Shown here piece by piece: positions 8,753 to 15,650 of a stretch of DNA of 64,000 nucleotides. The stretch lies in assembly GCF_900104515.1 (NCBI RefSeq), contig NZ_FNJL01000007.1:1-64000 (forward strand). Reading direction: 5' to 3'. The translations under genes were made by a program, and so were the position numbers. Numbering within the stretch: the stretch's first letter is position 1; every line of letters starts with the position of its first letter. The notes beneath the pieces were generated by a model, which searched no databases, was not told the DNA's origin, and was given only the letters and a program-made list of their open reading frames with translations. The DNA comes from Paracidovorax cattleyae. Lineage in GTDB: Bacteria; Pseudomonadota; Gammaproteobacteria; Burkholderiales; Burkholderiaceae_C.

Positions 8753-9432
8753 GGCCCGGCCTCCACGGCCTGAGCCCGTGGCAGGCGCTCCAGCGACACC
8801 ATGCCGGCCCGGGGCGCGAGCGCGTCGATCGCGCGGCGGTCGTGCGTGGCAACCACCAGCGTGGCCCCGCAGCCGGCGGCACTGCCTGCCAGCAGCGCCA
8901 GCGCAGCGGCGGCGGCCTCGTCATCCAGGCTGGCGGTGGGCTCGTCGGCCAGCAGTACGCGCGGCGACAGCAGCACGGCGCGCGCCAGCGCCACCCGCTG
9001 GGCCTGGCCACCGGAGAGCTGGTGCGGATGGCGCCGGGCCAGCGCGCCGAGGTCCAGGCGGTTCAGCACCGCGGCGATCGCCCGGCCGTCCCGGGGCAGT
9101 CCGGCCGCGAAAAAGGCCAGCGCGAGGTTTTCGGAGATGGTGAGCGCAGGCGACAGGTGCAGCGCCTGCGGCAGGAAGCCGACGGTACGCGCGCGCCATG
9201 CGTCACGCCCCGCCTGGCCGGGCCGGGCCCCTGCGGCCAGATCCCGGTCCGCCACCACCAGCGTGCCGGCCGATGCCGAGCGCAGGCCAGCGGCCAGGGC
9301 CAGCCAGGTGGACTTTCCGGAGCCCGAAGGCCCGCGCAACAGCAGACAGCTGCCCTGGGGCAGGTCCACGTCGGGGAAACGCAGGGACGGGCCGCCGGAA
9401 TGGGCGAATTCCAGCCCGCGCGACCGGATCAT
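8749..9432 (-). CDS. ABC transporter ATP-binding protein, MacB/LolD type
   Basis: A 227-aa ATPase with Walker A GPSGSGKST, Q-loop FLPQALH, signature LSGGQAQRVALARA, Walker B VLLADEPTASLD and a switch histidine in VVATHDRR. The start at MIRSRGLEF overlaps the repressor stop in an ATGA junction; longer starts would run well into the repressor gene. It powers the permease encoded immediately after it. The first three genes of the operon overlap end to end, which implies equal expression and a single promoter ahead of the repressor. Confidence 0.88.
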   Translation of the reverse strand: MIRSRGLEFAHSGGPSLRFPDVDLPQGSCLLLRGPSGSGKSTWLALAAGLRSASAGTLVVADRDLAAGARPGQAGRDAWRARTVGFLPQALHLSPALTISENLALAFFAAGLPRDGRAIAAVLNRLDLGALARRHPHQLSGGQAQRVALARAVLLSPRVLLADEPTASLDDEAAAAALALLAGSAAGCGATLVVATHDRRAIDALAPRAGMVSLERLPRAQAVEAGP

Positions 9433-9932
9433 CCGCGGGTCTCCCCGGCCCCGGTGCCCGCGCATTCCGCGCACCGGCCGCGCACGGAGACATCCGCGGC
9501 CAGCTCGGCGTGGCCGGCTTCCGCCAGGGTCTGGAGCACGCGGCGCATGGCGGCGCGCAGCGGAGCCGCCCCGTCAGGGATGCGGAACTGGCGGTGGCAT
9601 TCGGCACATTCGAAGCGGACACCCCAGCGCTCCCTGGAACTGCCCGCCAGCGTGTAGCGCGTCACGCGCTGTGCATCCACATGGCGATCGAGCAGCCCGG
9701 CCACGGCGAGGCGATCCAGCAGGCGATAGACCGTGACACGGTTGGCCGGCACGCCGCGCCGCTCCAGCGCCGCGACGACCTCCGTGCCCGAGCGCGCCGC
9801 CGAAGGGTCGGCCTCCATCAGCGCCAGCACCGCCCGCACGGCCCGTGTGGAGCGCAGGCCCTGCGGCAGCGCACGCTGCGCGGCGGAAGGCGATGGCGCG
9901 GACGGGTCCGTGGATGCGGCGGGAATCGGCAT
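9429..9932 (-). CDS. zur: Fur-family transcriptional repressor, Zur-like
   Basis: A 167-aa repressor: N-terminal winged helix (RSTRAVRAVLALMEADP, ANRVTVYRLLDRLAVAGLL) and a C-terminal domain with the structural-zinc cysteines CAEC (VRFECAECHRQF) and a second RCAEC pair near the end. The operon content (receptor, His-rich proteins, ABC system) suits Zur better than Fur or PerR. The start MPIPAAS is chosen because a longer frame would begin inside the palindrome that probably is its operator. It should repress its own operon when zinc is plentiful. The Zur assignment rests on context. Confidence 0.75.
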   Translation of the reverse strand: MPIPAASTDPSAPSPSAAQRALPQGLRSTRAVRAVLALMEADPSAARSGTEVVAALERRGVPANRVTVYRLLDRLAVAGLLDRHVDAQRVTRYTLAGSSRERWGVRFECAECHRQFRIPDGAAPLRAAMRRVLQTLAEAGHAELAADVSVRGRCAECAGTGAGETRG

Positions 9933-9946
9933 GGCGTGCGGCCTAT

Positions 9947-9967
9947 TAATGCAATCGTGTTGCATTA
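9947..9967 (-). promoter_or_regulatory. Perfect inverted repeat, candidate Zur operator
   Basis: TAATGCAA-N5-TTGCATTA, an exact 8-bp inverted repeat with a five-base spacer in an AT-rich island inside GC-rich DNA. It lies 14 bases before the repressor start codon and downstream of msrA, where a repressor would block transcription or initiation. Symmetry and base composition suit a Fur-superfamily site; that Zur binds it is inferred. Confidence 0.65.
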
Positions 9968-10001
9968 TGCATCCAGGCCGCACGCCAGCGGCCGGTGGTG
10001 G

Positions 10002-10541
10002 CTATCCGGGCTTGAGGTAGCGCGCGAACGTCTTGCGGAATTTCTCCACCTTGGGCCCCACGACGAAGGCGCAGTAGCCCTGCTCCGGATGGTTCAGGTA
10101 ATAGTCCTGGTGGTAGTCCTCGGCCGGCCAGTACGACTCCAGCGGCTGCACTTCGGTGACGACCGGCGCGCCGAACAGCCGGTCCTGCGACATCTGCCGC
10201 ACCATGGCCTCCGCCAGTTCCTGCTGCGCGGGCGTGGCGGTGTAGATGCCGCTGCGGTACTGCGTGCCCACGTCGTTGCCCTGCCGGTTGAGGGTGGTCG
10301 GGTCATGCGTGGCGAAGAAGATTTCCAGGATCTCGCGCAGTCCGATGACTTCGGGGTCGAAGGTCAGCCGCACGACTTCCGCATGGCCCGTCCTGCCCGA
10401 GCAGACCTGCTCGTAGGTCGGGTGTGGCACCTGGCCGTTGGCATAGCCGCTCTCGACATCCGTGACGCCGCGCACGCGGTCGAAGACGGCTTCGGTGCAC
10501 CAGAAGCAGCCACCGCCCAGGGTGATGGTTTCAGAACCCAT
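10002..10541 (-). CDS. msrA: Peptide-methionine (S)-S-oxide reductase
   Basis: A 179-aa enzyme that reduces methionine-S-sulfoxide in proteins and free methionine. The catalytic GGCFWCTE motif is at residues 9-16, followed by the family patterns SGYANG, HAEVV and YHQDYYLNHP. The length is that of stand-alone MsrA. No recycling cysteines are obvious near the C-terminus. It ends 69 bases before the repressor gene on the same strand; the palindrome between them separates the two transcription units. Confidence 0.95.
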   Translation of the reverse strand: MGSETITLGGGCFWCTEAVFDRVRGVTDVESGYANGQVPHPTYEQVCSGRTGHAEVVRLTFDPEVIGLREILEIFFATHDPTTLNRQGNDVGTQYRSGIYTATPAQQELAEAMVRQMSQDRLFGAPVVTEVQPLESYWPAEDYHQDYYLNHPEQGYCAFVVGPKVEKFRKTFARYLKPG

Positions 10542-10650
10542 GGAAAAACCTCGCTGTGAAGAAAACGATACGGTAGGCGGACGGCGGCGCGGCCCCTGTG
10601 GGAATTGTCCGCGCGCCCACGTTGACGCCGCCGCGCGCCGCCGCTACATT

Positions 10651-10664
10651 ACTAACCAGTCAGT
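10651..10664 (+). promoter_or_regulatory. Candidate TetR-family operator
   Basis: ACTAACCAGTCAGT is an imperfect palindrome (10 of 14 positions symmetric) seven bases before the ATG of the TetR gene, in a short AT-rich tract between divergent msrA and tetR. Sites of the form ACTnACCAGTCAGT are common autoregulatory operators of AcrR/TetR repressors, so self-repression is likely. Confidence 0.55.
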
Positions 10665-10671
10665 CATTAAT

Positions 10672-11400
10672 ATGACCTCCCGCCCCACGCCCCCTCCTCC
10701 ACCCTCCGCGCCACCGCCCCGGCGCGCCCGCCGCAAGGATGCGCGGCCGGGCGAGCTGCTCGAGGCAGCGCTCGACCTGTTCGTGGAGCGCGGCTACGCC
10801 GCCACCAAGGTGGATGAGGTGGCGGCGAGGGCCGGGGTTTCCAAGGGCACCCTGTTCCTGTACTTCCCGAGCAAGGAAGACCTGTTCAAGGCAGTCGTTC
10901 GCCACAACCTGGGCCGGCATTTCGCCGAATGGGACGTGGAGATCGAGCACTACCCCCACAGCACGTCCGAACTGCTGCGCTATGCCTACGATCTCTGGTG
11001 GAAGCACATCGGCGCCACCAAGGCCTCGGGCATCGCCAAACTCGTCCTGGGTGAGGCGCACAATTTTCCGGACATCGCGGCTTTCTACCGCGACGAGGTC
11101 GTGCTTCCCGGCAATCGCCTCATCCGCCGCATCCTCGAGCGCGGTTTGCAGCGGGGCGAGTTCCGCGAGCTCGATCTCGACTGCGCCGTGCACGTGGTGG
11201 CCGCGCCGCTTGTGTTCATGATGATGTGGCGCCATTCGGGCGTCTGCATGCCCGAGTCGGACGGCGTGACGCCGCAGCGCTTCATCGATGCGCAGGTGGA
11301 CAACCTGCTGGCGGGCTTCTGCGTGCGCCACGGCCGGGTCGCTGCCGTGCCGCAGGCGCAGCAGCCTGCCCACGCGCCTAAAATCGGCGGTTTGTCCTGA
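10672..11400 (+). CDS. TetR/AcrR-family transcriptional regulator
   Basis: A 242-aa regulator. After a Pro-rich N-terminal tail the DNA-binding helix-turn-helix spans about residues 22-68 (LLEAALDLFVERGYAATKVDEVAARAGVSKGTLFLYFPSKEDLFKAV, in pieces: ALDLFVERGYAATKVDEV, AGVSKGTLFLYFPSKEDLF). The C-terminal ligand domain is not diagnostic. A palindromic site overlaps its leader. Downstream lie a methyltransferase, a rhodanese and a TolC-family channel on the same strand; control of the efflux channel is plausible but not shown. A longer frame exists upstream but would cross the operator. Confidence 0.85.
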   Translation: MTSRPTPPPPPSAPPPRRARRKDARPGELLEAALDLFVERGYAATKVDEVAARAGVSKGTLFLYFPSKEDLFKAVVRHNLGRHFAEWDVEIEHYPHSTSELLRYAYDLWWKHIGATKASGIAKLVLGEAHNFPDIAAFYRDEVVLPGNRLIRRILERGLQRGEFRELDLDCAVHVVAAPLVFMMMWRHSGVCMPESDGVTPQRFIDAQVDNLLAGFCVRHGRVAAVPQAQQPAHAPKIGGLS

Positions 11401-11424
11401 TCCCGCGCACCGGAGAAATCCCCC

Positions 11425-12135
11425 ATGACCCTTCCCTACAACACGACCGCCGACGCCAGCGATCCCGTGACGCTGTCCCGCTACAACATGATCGAGCAGC
11501 AGATCCGCCCGTGGAACGTGCTCGACACCGATGTGCTGGACCTGCTGAACGTCGTGCGCCGCGAGGATTTCGTGCCCCCTGCCTATCGCGGCATGGCGTT
11601 CATGGACATGGAGATCCCGCTCAACCCCTCCGCCGAGGAAGCCCAGCGCCTGGGCCAGTGCATGCTGGCCCCGCGCGTGGAAGCCCGCCTGCTGCAGGAC
11701 CTGCAGGTCAAGCCGACCGACCGCGTGCTGGAGATCGGCTCCGGCTCCGGCTACATGGCCGCCCTGCTCGCTCACCGCGCCGAGCATGTGGTCACGCTGG
11801 AGATCGTGCCCGACCTGGTGGAATTCGCCCGCGAGAACCTGCTGAGCGCCGGCATCGCCAACGTGACGGTGCGCCAGGGCGACGGCGCGCGCGACGCCAT
11901 CCCGGACGGCCCGTTCGACGTCATCGTGCTGAGCGGCTCGGTGCATGAAGTGCCCCAGAACCTGCTCGCCCTGCTGCGCGAAGGCGGCCGCCTGGCTGCC
12001 ATCACCGGCGACGAGCCCGTGATGCGTGCCACCTTCGTGCGCCGCGCGGGCGACCGCTTCGCCGCCAGCCAGCCGTGGGACACCAACGCCTCGCGCCTGC
12101 TGAACTTCCCGGAGCGTCCGCGCTTCATATTCTGA
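11425..12135 (+). CDS. PCMT-type SAM-dependent methyltransferase
   Basis: A 236-aa protein of the protein-L-isoaspartate O-methyltransferase family. The SAM-binding motif VLEIGSGSGYMAALLA is at about residues 95-110, preceded by the family's QCMLAPRVEARLLQDL. The N-terminal start (YNMIEQQIRPWNV) is typical of the subgroup found next to tolC in Betaproteobacteria, whose substrate has not been settled; it may not be the classical repair enzyme. A GGAGAAA site precedes the ATG. It is 24 bases after the TetR stop and probably shares its transcript with the rhodanese and TolC genes. Confidence 0.8.
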   Translation: MTLPYNTTADASDPVTLSRYNMIEQQIRPWNVLDTDVLDLLNVVRREDFVPPAYRGMAFMDMEIPLNPSAEEAQRLGQCMLAPRVEARLLQDLQVKPTDRVLEIGSGSGYMAALLAHRAEHVVTLEIVPDLVEFARENLLSAGIANVTVRQGDGARDAIPDGPFDVIVLSGSVHEVPQNLLALLREGGRLAAITGDEPVMRATFVRRAGDRFAASQPWDTNASRLLNFPERPRFIF

Positions 12136-12182
12136 GCGGCGCGAGGGTCCCTTTCTTCTTTCCTGACACAGGACTTCCTTCC

Positions 12183-12533
12183 ATGATCGACCACGTACGT
12201 CCCGCCCAGCTCGACGAATGGTTCTCCGTCCAGGCCGGCGGCGGCCGCCCCCTGGTGCTGGACGTGCGCGAGCCCTGGGAGCTGCAGACCGCCGCCGTGC
12301 GCGCGGCGGAGGGCGGCGGCTTCGACATCGCCACCATTCCCATGGGCGAGATCCCCGCCCGGCTCGGCGACCTGGATGCGGAGCGTCCCGTCGCCTGCCT
12401 GTGCCACCACGGCGTGCGCAGCCTGCGGGTGGCGGCTTTCCTCGAACAGCACGGATTCCAGCAGCTGGCCAACATCTCGGGCGGCATCGACGCCTGGTCG
12501 CACGAGCGCGACCCCGGGGTGCCCCGCTACTGA
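12183..12533 (+). CDS. Single-domain rhodanese-like sulfurtransferase
   Basis: A 116-aa rhodanese fold. The active-site loop is CHHGVRSLR with the cysteine in CLCHHG (about residue 78), giving the six-residue loop expected for sulfur transfer. VLDVREPWEL and NISGGIDAW are the other conserved blocks. It lies between a methyltransferase and a tolC homologue, an arrangement repeated in related bacteria. The sulfur acceptor is unknown. Confidence 0.85.
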   Translation: MIDHVRPAQLDEWFSVQAGGGRPLVLDVREPWELQTAAVRAAEGGGFDIATIPMGEIPARLGDLDAERPVACLCHHGVRSLRVAAFLEQHGFQQLANISGGIDAWSHERDPGVPRY

Positions 12534-12646
12534 CATCGCGGCATCGGCCATGCGCGCCCGCTCTCCAGGAGGCCGGGCGGGATGCCTGCCGCCCGAACGG
12601 TCCGACCCCCAAGCTCCATCAGCCAGGAAAGAGACGCCTGTCCGCC

Positions 12647-13993
12647 ATGATCTCCCGACGCACGCAACTGCATTCCCGCCGCGCCGCCGGCGCACTGGCC
12701 TTCGTCCTCGCGGCGGCGGCCGGAACCGTTTCCGCGCAGAGCCTGCCGGAGCTCTACGAACTTGCGCAGGGCTACGATGCCCCGCTGCAATCGGCGCTGG
12801 CCGATGCGCAGGCCGCGGGCAGCCGCGCGGAGCAGGCACGCGCCGGCCTGCTTCCGAGCGCGGGCCTCTCGGCGGGCACGTCCTATACGCGCACCGACGT
12901 GAACCGACCGCCGCTGGATATCGGCACGCCGCAGCAGGCGGCGGGCATCACGGCCTCCCAGCCGCTGTACCGCCCCGCCAACCGCATCGCGTTCGAGCAG
13001 GGGCAGCGTGGCGCCGACATCGCCCAGGCCCGGCTCGAAGCCGCGCGCCAGGACCTGGTGGTGCGGCTGGCGCAGGCCTACTTCGACGTGCTGGCGGCCC
13101 GGGACACCTTCACCTTCCTGCGCGCCCAGAAAGCGGCGGTCTCGGAGCAGCGGGCCTCGGCGCAGCGCAATTTCGAGGTGGGCAATGCCACCATCACCGA
13201 CTCGCGCGAGGCCCAGGCCCGCTTCGACCTCGTCGAAGCCCAGGAGATCGCGGCGGACAACGACCTGCGCGTGAAGCAGCTCGCGCTGGAGCAGTTGGTG
13301 GGCCGGCCGGGCGTGTCTCCCCTGCCCCTGGCGCAGCCCGTGCAACTGCCCGCCGTGGCGCCGGCCGATGCGGAAGCGTGGGTGCGGACGGCCGACGAGC
13401 TGCAGCCGCAACTGCGGCAGGCCACCATCGCGCTGGACGTGGCGCGGCTGGAAACGCGCAAGGCCGAGACCGGCCACCTGCCCACGGTGGACCTGCAGGC
13501 GGGCTATAACGTGGTCCGCAACCCCAACGGCACCACCACGCTCCCCCACATCCACTCCACCGCCCGCGCCGCCACGGTCGGCGTGCAGATGACGCTGCCG
13601 TTGTTTGCGGGCTTCGCGGTGCAGAACCGCATCCGTGAAACCCTGTCGCTGGAGGACAAGGCCCGCGCGGACCTGGAAAACGCCCGCCGCACGGTGGTGC
13701 AGGCCGTGCGCAGTGCCTTCTTCGGCGTGCAGTCCGGCCAGAGCCAGGTCCGCGCACTGGAAGCCGCGGAAGCGTCGAGCCAGAGCGCGCTGGAGGCCAA
13801 CCGGCTGGGCTACCAGGTGGGCGTGCGGGTGAACATCGATGTGCTCAATGCGCAGAGCCAGCTCTACCAGACCAAGCGCGACCTGGCCCAGGCACGCTAC
13901 AACGTGCTGCTGGGCACGCTCAAGCTGCGCCAGGCCGCGGGTACGCTGGCACCCGAGGATCTGCGGGCCGTGGACGCGATCACCGCGCATTGA
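12647..13993 (+). CDS. TolC-family outer-membrane channel
   Basis: A 448-aa outer-membrane efflux protein. A signal peptide ends at TVSAQ (about residue 27), then come the two structural repeats of the TolC fold: QARAGLLPSAGLSAGTSYTR with RLAQAYFDVLAARDTF, and TGHLPTVDLQAGYNV with VRSAFFGVQSGQSQ. Length and the LNAQSQLYQTKRDLAQARYNVLLG-like end (read in pieces) fit TolC proper. It would form the outer-membrane exit duct for tripartite pumps or type I secretion. Its 3' end overlaps the convergent kinase gene by 14 bases. AGGAAAGAG lies rather far upstream of the ATG. Confidence 0.88.
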   Translation: MISRRTQLHSRRAAGALAFVLAAAAGTVSAQSLPELYELAQGYDAPLQSALADAQAAGSRAEQARAGLLPSAGLSAGTSYTRTDVNRPPLDIGTPQQAAGITASQPLYRPANRIAFEQGQRGADIAQARLEAARQDLVVRLAQAYFDVLAARDTFTFLRAQKAAVSEQRASAQRNFEVGNATITDSREAQARFDLVEAQEIAADNDLRVKQLALEQLVGRPGVSPLPLAQPVQLPAVAPADAEAWVRTADELQPQLRQATIALDVARLETRKAETGHLPTVDLQAGYNVVRNPNGTTTLPHIHSTARAATVGVQMTLPLFAGFAVQNRIRETLSLEDKARADLENARRTVVQAVRSAFFGVQSGQSQVRALEAAEASSQSALEANRLGYQVGVRVNIDVLNAQSQLYQTKRDLAQARYNVLLGTLKLRQAAGTLAPEDLRAVDAITAH

Positions 13994-15536
13994 CCGCGCC
14001 GGGGTTCAGCACCTTTTCCACCGTGGCGCGCGTCTGCGCGCGAGGCTCCAGTTCCTGCAGGAACGGGTCGCCCAGCAGTTCCTCGGCCATGCTGCGGGTG
14101 TCCAGTTGCCGGCCGATCATGCGATTGATGAACCGCACCGCCGCATCCTGCCGCTGCGGCGCGAGCGCCCTCAAGGCTGGCGCGAACGGAAAGTCCTCCA
14201 CGGTCCGCGATCCGGACATGCCGGCCATGCCGAGCTGGTAGTAGGGCGCCTTGAGCAGGCGCACCAGCAGCTGGGCCGCCGCATACACGTCGCTGCGGTG
14301 GTCCGCCCGCGCGGCATGCATGTCCATGTAGCCCGCGGTGCCCTGGGCCCTCGGCCCGCCGGGCTCTCCGCCCTGCCCCATGTCCAGCAGCCGGAACATG
14401 CCGCACTGCCGGTCGTACATCACGTTGTTGTGGGAGATGTCCTGGTGGACCACGCCTTCGTCGTGGAACCGCGCCAGGGCGATGAGCACGTCCGCGATCA
14501 TCGTGCGCGCCATCTCCAGGTGCTCCGGCGCAGCGATGTCGCCGTCTTCCAGGGCGTACGGGGCCTCGCCGATCAGCTCGCCGGCCGGCACGCCGTCGAT
14601 CCGCTCCGACAGGATGCCCAGCCGGCTCCCGATCTGGACGAGCCCGCGCACCTGCATGACCTGGGACGTTCCCCGCAGCGAGATGGCCACCTGGAACTCC
14701 TGGTGGATGCGGTCCTTGTGCGCATCGATGGCTTGCCGGAGGGCCTCGCCATCCTGCTGCGCCTGTGCATGCAGCCACGGTGGCAGTCGGTGTTCGGGAT
14801 CGAGCGAGAGCATGGCCTTGAACACGAAATCCCGGCCATGGTCCTCGCCGCCCTGCATGAAATCCCTCGCCAGCCGAACGGCATACACCTCGCCGGACGC
14901 GCCGCTCCCGATGCGCTGCCATGCCGGTACGGCGGCGTCCGGCCCGTCCCAGGCCACATCGAGATCGACCCGTTCGAACCCCTGCCGCACCTCGGCCGCG
15001 CCGGGCCTCAGCGCCGCCAGGCGCGCTTCCCAGCCGGGCGGGCTGCCCATGGAATGCACCACGTGCGGGCTCAGGACGCCGGCACCGGAAGAGGCACGCA
15101 GTTCCGCCTGTATCCGGCGCTCCCGCCGCAATGCGCGGACGGGGCTCCAGCAGGCACCATCGTGCTCCCGGGCGATCGGCGTGGAGGGGTCCAGCAAGGA
15201 TGCCAGCGAGGGCGGCTGGCTGCTGCCCGCACCGTGCGAGGGGCTGGCGCGCCCCACGCCGGACCACCCTCCATGATCGAGAGACGATGGCGAGCGCGGG
15301 ATGACGAACGTGTTGGAGCGGCGCAGGGCATCGAGCGGCGCGAGCCGCGGTGCGCGCTCCGCCGACGGCCCGTCTCCGGACTGCCCGCGCCGGCGCGCCA
15401 GCAGCGGTACATGGGCAACGGCCTGCGTGCCGCGGGAACGCGGCGGGCCGGGCGGAGCCGCCTCCGGATTTTCGGGCCCCTCGTCGTCACGGGTCGGACG
15501 TGCTGATGGAATGGAGAGCGGAGGCAGGCCTGCCAT
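13980..15536 (-). CDS. Serine/threonine protein kinase, candidate type III effector
   Basis: A 518-aa protein. The first ~200 residues are rich in Ser, Pro, Arg and Gly without hydrophobic segments, as in type III secretion signals and targeting regions. A kinase domain follows: glycine loop IGSGASGEVYAV (209-220), Lys in FVFK (240), a helix-C Glu near 280, catalytic loop VVHQDISHNN (Asp 366, Asn 371), metal Asp in LLDMGQGG (385, DMG instead of DFG), then GTAGYMDMHAAR and SDVYAAAQLL. All key residues are present, so it is probably active. A PIP box with exact spacing lies upstream. No transmembrane or sensor domain is seen. A housekeeping bacterial kinase is the alternative. Confidence 0.8.
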   Translation of the reverse strand: MAGLPPLSIPSARPTRDDEGPENPEAAPPGPPRSRGTQAVAHVPLLARRRGQSGDGPSAERAPRLAPLDALRRSNTFVIPRSPSSLDHGGWSGVGRASPSHGAGSSQPPSLASLLDPSTPIAREHDGACWSPVRALRRERRIQAELRASSGAGVLSPHVVHSMGSPPGWEARLAALRPGAAEVRQGFERVDLDVAWDGPDAAVPAWQRIGSGASGEVYAVRLARDFMQGGEDHGRDFVFKAMLSLDPEHRLPPWLHAQAQQDGEALRQAIDAHKDRIHQEFQVAISLRGTSQVMQVRGLVQIGSRLGILSERIDGVPAGELIGEAPYALEDGDIAAPEHLEMARTMIADVLIALARFHDEGVVHQDISHNNVMYDRQCGMFRLLDMGQGGEPGGPRAQGTAGYMDMHAARADHRSDVYAAAQLLVRLLKAPYYQLGMAGMSGSRTVEDFPFAPALRALAPQRQDAAVRFINRMIGRQLDTRSMAEELLGDPFLQELEPRAQTRATVEKVLNPGAVNAR

Positions 15537-15605
15537 GGTCGTGGTGGGGGGTCCTGAAGGAGGCCCCGATTGCAGCGATGGCGGCGGTGCCGCGCCCTCC
15601 CCCGC

Positions 15606-15630
15606 CCGAAGCGCCGCACCCGCCGCCGAA
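15606..15630 (-). promoter_or_regulatory. Candidate PIP box (HrpX/HrpB-type)
   Basis: On the minus strand TTCGG-N15-TTCGG, matching the relaxed plant-inducible-promoter consensus TTCGB-N15-TTCGB with the exact 15-base spacer. It lies 70 bases upstream of the kinase start and just past the stop of the preceding acetyltransferase gene. TGCAAT sits 31 bases after the box, where a TAnnnT-like -10 is expected (one mismatch). Confidence 0.6.
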
Positions 15631-15650
15631 GCGGCGCCGTACCGGGCGCG

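Noticed and set aside
9947-9967. Palindrome as an msrA terminator
   Set aside because: The stem is AT-rich and short with no T run, and its place directly before the repressor fits an operator better.
13839-15506. Plus-strand frame opposite the kinase gene
   Set aside because: No recognisable domain; the minus strand shows complete kinase motifs and an upstream promoter box.
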